DNA from: JABWAJ01 sp038323375
GTDB lineage: Bacteria > Bacteroidota > Bacteroidia > Chitinophagales > Saprospiraceae
Direction of reading: 5' to 3'
Length of the DNA: 64,000 nucleotides
Assembly: GCA_038323375.1 (NCBI GenBank)
Contig: JBBQGV010000019.1
Span: forward strand, 7,285-71,284
In this document: in pieces, positions 7,327 to 15,838 of the stretch
How positions within the stretch are numbered: the stretch's first letter is position 1
Layout: the number at the start of each line of letters is the position of its first letter
Made by a program: the position numbers and the translations under genes
The notes under the pieces: model-generated
What the model saw: only the letters and a program-made list of their open reading frames with translations
Database searches by the model: none
Told to the model about the DNA's origin: nothing

Positions 7327-10300
7327 TTGATTCGGGCACTCTTCACACTCGTTTTTCATTTTACCAATCCAGTCTTTGCCCAAGTCATTTGTGCGGGCGA
7401 ACTACTCTCTAAGGAATGTATAAATAATCCTTTGCAAAGCTACAAATGTATTAACGGAGATTTTGACGCACCAAGTCTTTATGGAACCCAACTACTTGAT
7501 GCTATTCAGGCACAAACGAATCCACAGTATTTGATTATTCGCGGTAAAGTAACTTTTACAGCGGATTATACCTTTGCCGCAGGATCGGAAATTATCTTTT
7601 TAGACAACAACAGTGGCCTTCGGGTCTCGAATGGCATGAAACTCACCTTACAACAAAGTCACTTGCATGGCTGTACAAAATTATGGGCAGGCATTGAGGT
7701 ACTTCCAAGCGCCAAAATTAAGGCAAATGGATGCACCTTTGAGGACGCGCAGGCGGCCATCAGGCTCCGGCATTTGACTATGATTACTGCAACGAACAAT
7801 ACCTTCCGGAAGAATATCTGTGGAATTCTTTGCCTTAGCAACATTACGGGGTCTTCCATCTTACTTGAAAGCAGCATGGGAATATCGGGCAATACCTTTT
7901 GGGGAAATGATAAACTTGTTGAACCAGGCATACCTGCATCTATTGATCCCAACATCACCTTTAATTCCCCGGTACCGACAAATCCAACAGAATATCCGCA
8001 CTCGGGTATCTGGGTAGAGCGGATGTCCACGCTGGATATCGGAGAGCAGTCTGAAGTGCCGACAGGAGGCTTCAATGTATTCAGAGATTTTGGACAGAAC
8101 GATGAGTTCAGTATTTGGACTTATGGTGTTTTTTCGCTGAATACCAATATAACAATTAAGCATTCGCGATTTGAAAATTTCGGAATCTATGATCCGCTTA
8201 ATTCATCGAATACTATTGAAGAATCCTGGGCCGTTCACACTTTCACGAATACGATGGCTACTACAACTACGGTATTCACGGGTCTTAACCAGACAGTTTT
8301 ACCGCCGCTTGCTGCTCCTGCTACATTTTCCAATTGTGTTAATGACATTTGGACCTTAGGTACTAATCTGGCGGTAACAGATGTTACTTCTTACAAAGCA
8401 CTGTCTTCGATCAAGGCAGGTATGTTTAATAGCGGCCAAAATCCTATCGTTTGTGAAATCAAAAACAACGCCATCACCTATTTTCGGGGACGGGGTATCC
8501 AAATTAGGTTTTTTAAGCCGATACAACTCAAAATCCAGGGAAACTTAATATCTGATAATGATGAATTGGACGACCCTTTAGAGCGTATTGGTGTTTTAAT
8601 TGATGCTGGAGGGATGACGGAGATTCCTCTTTTAGGTAGTCAGGTCAGCGGCAACACTATCATAGCACGTTCTCCCAGGGTCAATGCGGTGTTTTGGGGA
8701 ATAGTAATCGTACAAACTTCCGACTTGACAATTGTTGGAAATAAAATATATGATCAATATATTCCAACCAACCTACTTGGATTCACGGGTATTCGAACAC
8801 GGCTTGCTTCTTCTAATGGATTAAAAATCCGGTACAACAACATCAGCGGAGCAGGAATTAATTACCAATCTTCCCCACCTTTGAGTGGCCCCGGTTTTGC
8901 CAGCGGTATTTACCTTTTTGAGTCGCTTAATAGTGTTGTGGAGTGTAACACAACTGGAGAAACCAATACAGGAATTGTCTTTTTGAGCATTTGCGACAAC
9001 ACAGACTTTCGTAGTAATAGTATGTACAGACATGGCATCGGACTCGCGTTAGGGCATCCTGATATTTCTAATGCATTTTTAAATCAAATCGGCCTTCAGA
9101 TAAACAAGGAGAATCGCTGGCACGGCACCAACAGCCCAATCGAAGCGTTTGCCAATGATTTAGGGTCAGCATTGGCATCAAAATTTGAAATCAACAGCAG
9201 TCTGCTTGGCTCGGCCTTTTGGCCTTCTCCGCGTAAAATTGGCACAATGAACGACATTTTTACTTGGTTTGTACCATCAACGACCGGAACAGAAGCCAAT
9301 GAGAGCACTGTTGCCTGCCTTACGCCTGCGCCCGACGAACCCGAAGAAGAAGTAAAATTGGCACATAATGACTTCAAAATATTAGAAGGTACGTATCAAC
9401 CGCCACTCAATTACCCGGCAATGGACTGGGAGGCCAGATGGCATTTTGCAGATCGGCTTAAACAGAATCCGGTGCTTCAGTCAATCAATAGTGAGGTTGC
9501 TCAATACCATCAAAACACGTATAATGCAAGCTACAGCGTCCTGAACGGGAGCTATCGAAAATACCTCAATCGCTGGCAGCCCACGCATCCTCTCACCGCA
9601 TCGGTGCAGAGTCAAACGCTCGCCTTGAACGAAGCTGTCGCGCAGCGCTTTGATTTAGATATGTTGCTGTCCGAAAGCGTTGAAGAAAATACAACTTTAC
9701 ATGCCCAAATGTTGGCAGCAGACCAACTTATACAATCTTTATCCCATTCGCTTGAGCTATCCATAGAAGGTTTGAATGGGGCAACGGATGAAGAAATGGT
9801 CAATCTTTTGGCTGAATTGGAGGGTGCGACCTTCACAGAAGTTTATGAGACGGATATGAAGGCGGTGCTCGTAACACTTTTGCAAAGTCATTTGTGGGGA
9901 GACGCTCCTCTGACCACAGAACAGACCGTCCGGATAGAAACAATTGCCAATAAATGTCGCTATTCCGGAGGTTATGCCGTTGTGCTTGCAAGGGGAATAT
10001 TGAAGCAAAAAGAATTTTATAGCCAGGATTCAGATTGTGAGACGCCGCCTCAACTTGGGGTAAACCATCAAGCAACAACACAATTTGCTCCGGAGCCCCT
10101 GCATCTATTCCCTAACCCGGCAGACCAAACTTTAACGATCCGGATAAACGAGGAGTTTGAGATGGGTACAGTCAAACTTTACAATACCCAGGGTATACTT
10201 TTAGACCATTTCAGCCTCCAGGGGCAGTCTACTTTATTGCTGGTAAACAATTTGAGAAATGGCGTTTATCTGCTTGAAGTGCTTTTGGATACAAAGACAA

Positions 10301-10332
10301 GCATTCGTAAAACATTCGTAGTTATTCACTAA
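7327..10332 (+). CDS. T9SS-sorted right-handed beta-helix-like surface protein
   Basis: About 1000 residues, expected to be secreted and attached to the cell surface by the type IX system. The only in-frame start as printed is TTG at 7327 (MIRALFTLVFHF...VFAQ). The natural start is probably ATG 7287, separated by a one-base frameshift in a C8 run. Residues about 70-600 contain repeating short strand-turn units (LRVSNGMKLTL, IKANGCTFEDAQAAI, TATNNTFRKN), typical of a right-handed parallel beta-helix, which often binds or cleaves polysaccharide; no catalytic site is recognisable. A more helical region follows (about 680-900). The last 80 residues are a type A sorting domain (LFPNPADQTLTIRI ... 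KTFVVIH). The next T9SS cargo gene follows 69 bases later on the same strand. Confidence 0.8.
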   Translation: MIRALFTLVFHFTNPVFAQVICAGELLSKECINNPLQSYKCINGDFDAPSLYGTQLLDAIQAQTNPQYLIIRGKVTFTADYTFAAGSEIIFLDNNSGLRVSNGMKLTLQQSHLHGCTKLWAGIEVLPSAKIKANGCTFEDAQAAIRLRHLTMITATNNTFRKNICGILCLSNITGSSILLESSMGISGNTFWGNDKLVEPGIPASIDPNITFNSPVPTNPTEYPHSGIWVERMSTLDIGEQSEVPTGGFNVFRDFGQNDEFSIWTYGVFSLNTNITIKHSRFENFGIYDPLNSSNTIEESWAVHTFTNTMATTTTVFTGLNQTVLPPLAAPATFSNCVNDIWTLGTNLAVTDVTSYKALSSIKAGMFNSGQNPIVCEIKNNAITYFRGRGIQIRFFKPIQLKIQGNLISDNDELDDPLERIGVLIDAGGMTEIPLLGSQVSGNTIIARSPRVNAVFWGIVIVQTSDLTIVGNKIYDQYIPTNLLGFTGIRTRLASSNGLKIRYNNISGAGINYQSSPPLSGPGFASGIYLFESLNSVVECNTTGETNTGIVFLSICDNTDFRSNSMYRHGIGLALGHPDISNAFLNQIGLQINKENRWHGTNSPIEAFANDLGSALASKFEINSSLLGSAFWPSPRKIGTMNDIFTWFVPSTTGTEANESTVACLTPAPDEPEEEVKLAHNDFKILEGTYQPPLNYPAMDWEARWHFADRLKQNPVLQSINSEVAQYHQNTYNASYSVLNGSYRKYLNRWQPTHPLTASVQSQTLALNEAVAQRFDLDMLLSESVEENTTLHAQMLAADQLIQSLSHSLELSIEGLNGATDEEMVNLLAELEGATFTEVYETDMKAVLVTLLQSHLWGDAPLTTEQTVRIETIANKCRYSGGYAVVLARGILKQKEFYSQDSDCETPPQLGVNHQATTQFAPEPLHLFPNPADQTLTIRINEEFEMGTVKLYNTQGILLDHFSLQGQSTLLLVNNLRNGVYLLEVLLDTKTSIRKTFVVIH

Positions 10333-10401
10333 CAAAAACAATAAGCGGTTGGCAGCCTCTATGATGGGGTTGCTAACCATTTGTTTAATATCACCATCAA
10401 C

Positions 10402-12084
10402 ATGAAAAACACTTCTACAATAATCCTGGTTTTGAGCCTCGCTTCCTCCTTTTTGGCTGCACAGGTTCCGGATTCTACTTTTGGGGTACCGAATTCCTTC
10501 GAAGGGTATTTAGGCGGCATAGACCGATATGGCGTGACCGCCTGTGATTTTGAAGGCCGACAAGACCGAGCCTATTCAGCACTCCACTTAGGCGACGGCC
10601 GAATTGTATTGGCCGGCCATACCCGCGGACAGGACGGCATTGACTTTGCGTTGGCACGGCTTTTGTCCAACGGGCAATATGATACGGATGCCGGGCCGCA
10701 GGGGCAAATCCGGATTGATTTGGGGTATGCCAATGACAGTTGTCTCATTGCCGCACTTACCCCGGATGAAATGATCCTGATGGCGGGCTGCGTCACCCTG
10801 CCCGGGCAAAGCAGCTATGTGGCTTTAGTTGCAAAAGTAGATGTCAATGGCCAGCCGGATGCAGCTTTTGGAAACACCGGGCATGTTTTGCTTGATCTGC
10901 CCTTTACCCAGGAAATCGTAACAGAGATTATTACCTTACCTAATGGGAAAATCCTGATTGCCGGGAATGCTTACCATGGAGGCAATTCGATTGCTTTTCC
11001 AGACTCCACCGGCCTGTTCATTGCGCGGCTGCTGCCCGATGGCCAGGTAGACAGCACTTTTGGAGGGGGGCATGGGTTTATTTTCAAGCGATTTACCCAA
11101 GCTTGTAACGCTACCATCTTAAAAGACATGGCAGTTGATCCACAGGGACGCATCATTGTTACCGGGCGACTATCTAGTCCTTACCCCACTGTTTTTAACG
11201 AAACGATATACTGTCTTTCACCCAATATTCATGTATGCTGTTTTTTGCCTGACGGGCAGCCTGATCTTAATTTTGGGGATGGCGGCACCGTTGAAATCCC
11301 ATACACGATAGGGTGGGCAAACGCTCTGCACATTGACCCGGATGGCAAAATTTTGGTATCAGGTATGATAAACGATATCTCCACCGAGCCAGTTTTTGGT
11401 TTTGTGAGCAGAATGTTGCCCAACGGGACACCGGATTCTACCTTTGCGGACTATGGGCGTTTTAAGATGATTGTTTTTGGAGGCATAGATTATTCAGCCC
11501 TTTGGGGGATTTTAAAAATAGGGGACGCGTATTATATAAAATGGGGAAATACACCCTATCATGGCTATCCGGCTTTTGGCCTCATCCGCATTAGTAAGAA
11601 TGGGATATTTGATGCATCATTTGGGCCAGAACATGGATTTGGAAGTGGTTTTGGCTTCAATTCCCTTCATTGGCTGCCCACAGTTCCATTTTATATTGAA
11701 CAAATCACCACCATTGATTCCGTAAGCATTTTTCTTACCGGTACTTATCGTGCATTAGGCCAGGAAAATATGATGATCGGCAAGATCAAATTCGGGACGG
11801 TGATATCGGCAGAAACGGAGGCCGTTCAGGGTATGATGAAGGTATTCCCTAATCCCCTCCAGGGTGGCAAGTTGTACTTTGACTGCTCAAATACGGCACA
11901 AAAAGGCGCTGCAAATATCCAATTGTATGACCTGTACGGAAGGGTGGTCTTTCGCCGGGCAGTGACCTTAGCAGAAGGGATAAACGAATTGGAGGTTGCC
12001 AGTCTTCCAAACGGGTTGTATGTGTTGGAAGTGAAAGGGGAAGGCTTCTGGCGTACAGCAAAGGTGGTGGTGGTGCAAGAATAG
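10402..12084 (+). CDS. Delta-60 repeat beta-propeller protein with T9SS sorting domain
   Basis: A 560-residue secreted protein. ATG at 10402 gives MKNTSTIILVLSLASSFLAAQ, a clear signal peptide, and is preferred over an upstream TTG. The body carries delta-60-type repeats of about 55-60 residues, each with a D-x-TFG core (DSTFGVP, DAAFGNTGHV, DSTFGGGHGF, DLNFGDGGTV, DSTFADYGRF, DASFGPEHGF) and ending in G-R/K-I-lv-aG strands; these fold as beta-propeller blades. The C-terminus is a type A sorting domain (VFPNPLQGGKLYFD ... TAKVVVVQE). The repeats suggest a binding or adhesive role; the ligand is unknown. Probably co-expressed with the beta-helix protein upstream. Confidence 0.85.
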   Translation: MKNTSTIILVLSLASSFLAAQVPDSTFGVPNSFEGYLGGIDRYGVTACDFEGRQDRAYSALHLGDGRIVLAGHTRGQDGIDFALARLLSNGQYDTDAGPQGQIRIDLGYANDSCLIAALTPDEMILMAGCVTLPGQSSYVALVAKVDVNGQPDAAFGNTGHVLLDLPFTQEIVTEIITLPNGKILIAGNAYHGGNSIAFPDSTGLFIARLLPDGQVDSTFGGGHGFIFKRFTQACNATILKDMAVDPQGRIIVTGRLSSPYPTVFNETIYCLSPNIHVCCFLPDGQPDLNFGDGGTVEIPYTIGWANALHIDPDGKILVSGMINDISTEPVFGFVSRMLPNGTPDSTFADYGRFKMIVFGGIDYSALWGILKIGDAYYIKWGNTPYHGYPAFGLIRISKNGIFDASFGPEHGFGSGFGFNSLHWLPTVPFYIEQITTIDSVSIFLTGTYRALGQENMMIGKIKFGTVISAETEAVQGMMKVFPNPLQGGKLYFDCSNTAQKGAANIQLYDLYGRVVFRRAVTLAEGINELEVASLPNGLYVLEVKGEGFWRTAKVVVVQE

Positions 12085-12150
12085 ACTTATTGCGACGGGA
12101 TCATCGCGGGCGCAACAAATCTAATAAAAAACGTCGCCTTTTACTGCCCC

Positions 12151-13719
12151 TCACACCCACACCGCAAAAATTTCCTTCCCTTGATGCACCACGCTTTTCG
12201 AAGCCTGTTGCTTTTCTTTGCGGTCGTCAAAAATGACGAGATAACCTTTGGTTTGGTGCTGGAGGTCGAGGTAATCCGCTAATTGGGTGAGGCCCTCCTG
12301 GTGAGCCGCTTCACCGTACCAGCGTTTGAGTTCGATGATGTATTTGTGCTGGAGGTAAGTGATGACAATGTCTAAGCGCCGCTCCTGCGAAACCTGGACT
12401 TCTTTAAAATCGTAGCCTTTGCCGTTGATGATGGGTTTGACAAAGGCCAAAAAGACCAATCGCCACTGCCGCTCTAAGAACGCCTGGTCTTTTTTGCTGT
12501 ACTGCTCGTGCAAAAACTGCTGAAATTTGAGCAGAATTTTTTGCACATCCAATTGGTTATCGGGCAGGTAAAACTGGTTTTCAAAGTTGTAGGCATCGGT
12601 TCTCATTTTGACTTCGAGGTTGGAGGACATGTAGTCGTAGATGAGTTGCTCGTAGACGCGGTTGTGAATACGCACATTACCGTTCCGTTTGAAAATGCCA
12701 TATAGCACCCCGTGATAGATGGTCGCGTTGTATTGATTGAAAACAATAGCCGCCCCGTCAATCACAATTCGGAAAACCAAATCGTACAAGTCCTGATTGT
12801 TCTCTAAATTTTTGATCAGGCTGTCAAAGTTCGTGTTGTTTTCCCGGAGCAGGAGCCGGACGGCTTCTTCCACGTCGTCAGGAGTCCAGCAGTCTTGTGC
12901 TGCACGGTTGGGCAAAATTTTTTCTGCGATGTTTTTGCACAACTTACTCACCAAAAACGGATGCCCCGAAGTGTGATAATACAACCGCCCGGCAAGGGCG
13001 GGAATGTCCATCGTCACGCCTTCTGCGGCTGCATAATCGGCCAACATGGGCGCAATTTCAGCCGGGTTGAAACTCATTTCTACTTCAAAATCGGCGGCAA
13101 TGTTCCACGGGCTGTTGTACTGCGCGGCTTCGGGGTCGCGGAGTTTGTACTTCAAGGATTTGATGTCGTGAACCCCCGCCAGTACGACGCTGTAAAAAGT
13201 GCTGTGTTGGGGCTGCATACGGGCTAAAAATTTGGTGCGCAGCATGCCCAGAAAACTGAGGAAAGGCAGGTAATTACTGCTCGCATCTACTTCGTCAATG
13301 AGGAGGACTAATTTTTCAGGTGTCTGCCGGACGAGCTTGGTGATGAGTTTCGACAAACTATCCATGTCGGCTACGACGGCTTTTTCGGTTTGCAGGAATT
13401 GAAAAATGTCGGGTTGCTGAAGCTCAAAAAAGTCTGCCAATTGATTCACAAACCGCGCTGCAAAGGAGCTGTCTGATTCGTGCCAGCTCCCATCAATGCC
13501 CTGAAAATTAAGCGCAATAGGCAGATAAGCTTCTGCTTCTTGCAAGCGGTCGGTCAGGAAATGCAGGGTCGTGGTTTTGCCGTACTGCCGCGGACGATTG
13601 ATGATGAAATACGCACCACCCTCTACCAATGCCATGACACTGTCTATTTTTTTAGAATTGTCCATCATGTAGTGCAGTTGCGGATAGCACACACCAGTGA
13701 TGTTGAACGTCTTTTTCAT
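12151..13719 (-). CDS. AAA-ATPase-like / PD-(D/E)XK nuclease-like protein
   Basis: A 522-residue cytoplasmic protein. ATG at 13719 (MKKTFNITG) is preferred over a TTG seven codons upstream. The N-terminal AAA-ATPase-like domain has a Walker A-like loop (NRPRQYGKTTTL, about 42-53) and Walker B (LVLLIDEVD, about 138-146). The C-terminal part (about 395-520) has the layout of a PD-(D/E)XK nuclease fold: RRLDIVITY followed by IIELKRW. The family (AAA-ATPase_like plus PDDEXK_9) is abundant and multi-copy in Bacteroidota and some archaea. Its role is unclear; links to mobile DNA or defence have been proposed but are not shown here. It stands alone between the T9SS gene and a very strong hairpin. 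Confidence 0.8.
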   Translation of the reverse strand: MKKTFNITGVCYPQLHYMMDNSKKIDSVMALVEGGAYFIINRPRQYGKTTTLHFLTDRLQEAEAYLPIALNFQGIDGSWHESDSSFAARFVNQLADFFELQQPDIFQFLQTEKAVVADMDSLSKLITKLVRQTPEKLVLLIDEVDASSNYLPFLSFLGMLRTKFLARMQPQHSTFYSVVLAGVHDIKSLKYKLRDPEAAQYNSPWNIAADFEVEMSFNPAEIAPMLADYAAAEGVTMDIPALAGRLYYHTSGHPFLVSKLCKNIAEKILPNRAAQDCWTPDDVEEAVRLLLRENNTNFDSLIKNLENNQDLYDLVFRIVIDGAAIVFNQYNATIYHGVLYGIFKRNGNVRIHNRVYEQLIYDYMSSNLEVKMRTDAYNFENQFYLPDNQLDVQKILLKFQQFLHEQYSKKDQAFLERQWRLVFLAFVKPIINGKGYDFKEVQVSQERRLDIVITYLQHKYIIELKRWYGEAAHQEGLTQLADYLDLQHQTKGYLVIFDDRKEKQQASKSVVHQGKEIFAVWV

Positions 13720-13793
13720 GGCTGCCTGATTCTGTGGCAAAGATAGGATATTCCTTTAGATGGGTGAATAAGCCCTTGGTGCCCCATCAAAAC

Positions 13794-13867
13794 AAAAAGG
13801 CGTCAGGGGGGCAAGGTGTCGGACACTTTCAGAAGTGTCCGACACCTTGCCCCCCTGACGCCTTTTT
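13794..13867 (-). terminator. 35-bp perfect hairpin terminator
   Basis: Perfect inverted repeat: 13794-13828 (starting aaaaaggcgtcag) pairs with all 35 bases of 13833-13867 around the loop tcag. It lies 22 bases after the stop of the OmpA-family gene, and the A/T tracts at both ends make it a plausible terminator on either strand. The length and perfection far exceed a normal terminator. Confidence 0.8.
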
Positions 13868-13888
13868 GAAGAAGCAAGTACTTATAAA

Positions 13889-14650
13889 TTAGTCCTTCTT
13901 CATCATACCACCGAGGTTCGGATTCGGAACGATTTCCGTACGGCGGTTTTTAGCGCGGCCTTCAGAAGTGCTGTTGTCGCCAGCCGGGAGGTTGTCACCT
14001 TTGCCTCCGATGGTCAACTGCTTGGCGCTAACCCCTTTTTTCGCCAGGTATTTCACCACTTCTTTAGCACGGTCGAGGCTCAGATCCCAGTTGTCGTAGC
14101 CAGAGCCTTTCGCGTACTGCTTGCTGTCGGTATGGCCTTCCACCAAAATTTGGGCATTCGGGCTTTTCTTCAGCGCTACAGCCAGTTCGTCCAACGCATT
14201 GCGCTGGTCTCGGGACAGTTTTTTAGAGCCAGACTTGTAGTTTACGCCTTTAGACGTCATCACATACAAACGACCATCGCGGTCTTCCAGCGTTAGGCCG
14301 CTGTCTTTGTACGTAGCGAAAATGCCGTCAATTTGAGAGCGAAGGGCATTCAGCTCGCTTTGCGTCATGTTCAGTTTTTCCTGAACCTGGGCAATTTGAC
14401 CTTTCGTTGCAGAAAGTTCAGAGTTAATTTTGCCCAATTCGTCATTCAGACGGGTTTTTTCAGCTTCAAATTCTGCTGCGAGGGCATTTTTCTCATCCTG
14501 AAGTTGTTTCAGGTTGGCCTGCGTTTCCGCCAGTGCCTGGTCAGTTGCTGCTTTTGCTGCAACCAGTTCATCGTACTTCTTTTTAGAAACACAAGACTGG
14601 ATCGAACCTACTGCCAGGGTAAGGATTAAAAGTTTAACTATCAGACGCAT
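13889..14650 (-). CDS. OmpA-family lipoprotein with coiled coil
   Basis: A 253-residue outer-membrane-anchored protein. The leader ends in a lipobox (SIQSC, Cys 20). Residues about 25-110 are a heptad-rich coiled coil (LAETQANLKQLQDEKNALAAEFEAEKTRL). Residues about 135-245 are an OmpA/Pal peptidoglycan-binding domain with VEGHTDSKQY, LSLDRAKEVVKYL and GRAKNRRTEIV, including the Asp and Arg that contact diaminopimelate. Together these suggest a tether between outer membrane and cell wall. It is monocistronic, with its own terminator and an upstream TAACTTTG box. Confidence 0.92.
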   Translation of the reverse strand: MRLIVKLLILTLAVGSIQSCVSKKKYDELVAAKAATDQALAETQANLKQLQDEKNALAAEFEAEKTRLNDELGKINSELSATKGQIAQVQEKLNMTQSELNALRSQIDGIFATYKDSGLTLEDRDGRLYVMTSKGVNYKSGSKKLSRDQRNALDELAVALKKSPNAQILVEGHTDSKQYAKGSGYDNWDLSLDRAKEVVKYLAKKGVSAKQLTIGGKGDNLPAGDNSTSEGRAKNRRTEIVPNPNLGGMMKKD

Positions 14651-14727
14651 ATATTACTTTGTTTAATTAAAAAATGCACGATTGGTTTGGAACGAAGTAA
14701 ATCTTCGTGTTGCGTGATTACGGACTC

Positions 14728-14735
14728 CAAAGTTA
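14728..14735 (-). promoter_or_regulatory. -7 box of the OmpA-family gene
   Basis: On the minus strand this reads TAACTTTG, matching the Bacteroidota TAnnTTTG element, 78 bases before the start codon. I find no well-spaced TTG partner, so the call is tentative. Confidence 0.4.
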
Positions 14736-14946
14736 AGGAGAAGCGTTATAACTTACATCCTGCAAAGCAATAGATATTTTTCCAATAAAGCAAAGATTGA
14801 AATCACTTTCTTCCCGTATTTGCAGGATATAAGGGAGTAAGGCATATTTCAACAACATGGTCACGTAAAATTTTAATAAATTTCCTCCTATTTAGGCCCA
14901 CAGGTACGTTTCAAAGGGGTAGATTTGAGGGTAATGGCCTGTCCCG
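14736..14946. other. Divergent intergenic region
   Basis: Non-coding part of the 354-base gap between the OmpA-family gene and the hydrolase. It is AT-rich and includes a spaced 10-bp inverted repeat, atcctgcaaa (14758-14767) with tttgcaggat (14819-14828), which could be an operator or an element end. No RNA gene or reading frame is recognised. Confidence 0.4.
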
Positions 14947-14977
14947 TTGTAGGATACCCTTAAAACATCTATTTTTG
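14947..14977 (+). promoter_or_regulatory. Promoter of the alpha/beta hydrolase gene
   Basis: TTG at 14947-14949, a 20-base spacer and TATTTTTG at 14970-14977 fit the Bacteroidota housekeeping promoter. The implied transcription start is about 20 bases before the ATG at 15005. Confidence 0.7.
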
Positions 14978-15004
14978 CAGCTCATTAAAAGTTGATACGG
15001 CTAG

Positions 15005-15799
15005 ATGAGATATGAAATAAAACAGGATGACCGGTTCAAGTACATTGAAACCGAAGGCGGGAAGGAAAACTTGCTGTTGCTGCACGGGCTGTTTGGCGCG
15101 CTGAGCAACTTTGAGGGAATCATCAACCGTTTCTCCAATGCTTATAATGTAATTGTGCCTTTGCTGCCAATCTTCGAGTTGCCCATCAGAAAGCTTTCTG
15201 TTACTGGGTTGGTTGACCACGTTGCCGATTTTGTCAATTACAAAGGCTACGAGCAGATCAACGTATTGGGCAATTCCCTGGGTGGGCATATTGCGTTGCA
15301 ATACACCTTGAGCCACCCTGAAAAAGTCCGGTCGGTTATCCTGACCGGCAGTTCGGGCTTGTTTGAAAGTGCCATGGGCAGTAGTTTCCCCAAACGCGGC
15401 GACTACGAATTCATTAAAAAGAAAACCCAAAGCACTTTTTACGACCCCAACGTGGCTTCAAAAGAGTTGGTAGACGAGATTTTTGACACGGTTAATGACC
15501 GAAACAAGGCCATCCGGATCATTGCCACCGCCAAATCGGCCGTGCGGCACAACCTCGGCGACAAGCTGCACCAGATCACTGCGCCGGTTTTGCTGGTCTG
15601 GGGCAAGCAGGATCAAATCACGCCGCCGTTTGTAGCCGAACAATTTCATCAACTGATTGCAAACTCAAAACTGGTTTTTCTGGATCAGTGCGGCCACGCG
15701 CCTATGATGGAGCATCAGGATATGTTTAATGAACACCTTGCAGCTTTTTTGCTGGAAACAACCCGCACTGCGGAAGTTGCTGCTACCGAAAAAGTTTAA
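15005..15799 (+). CDS. Alpha/beta-fold hydrolase
   Basis: A 264-residue cytoplasmic hydrolase without a signal peptide. The oxyanion segment LLLHGLFGALSNFEG (about 24-38), the nucleophile elbow GNSLGGHIAL (Ser about 93), an acidic residue near GKQDQITPP and the catalytic His in DQCGHAPMMEH (about 235) complete a canonical Ser-Asp-His triad. Similar proteins are esterases, lyase-type MenH/MhpC enzymes or haloperoxidase relatives; the substrate cannot be deduced. It has its own promoter. The M1 peptidase follows 39 bases downstream on the same strand, so the two may share a transcript. Confidence 0.88.
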   Translation: MRYEIKQDDRFKYIETEGGKENLLLLHGLFGALSNFEGIINRFSNAYNVIVPLLPIFELPIRKLSVTGLVDHVADFVNYKGYEQINVLGNSLGGHIALQYTLSHPEKVRSVILTGSSGLFESAMGSSFPKRGDYEFIKKKTQSTFYDPNVASKELVDEIFDTVNDRNKAIRIIATAKSAVRHNLGDKLHQITAPVLLVWGKQDQITPPFVAEQFHQLIANSKLVFLDQCGHAPMMEHQDMFNEHLAAFLLETTRTAEVAATEKV

Positions 15800-15838
15800 C
15801 TGCTATTCTTAAATATACCAATCAACATCCGTAAAGTT

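Noticed and set aside
12151..13719. AAA/PD-(D/E)XK protein as part of a new defence system
   Set aside because: It is a common multi-copy Bacteroidota family and stands alone here, without defence partners or island features.
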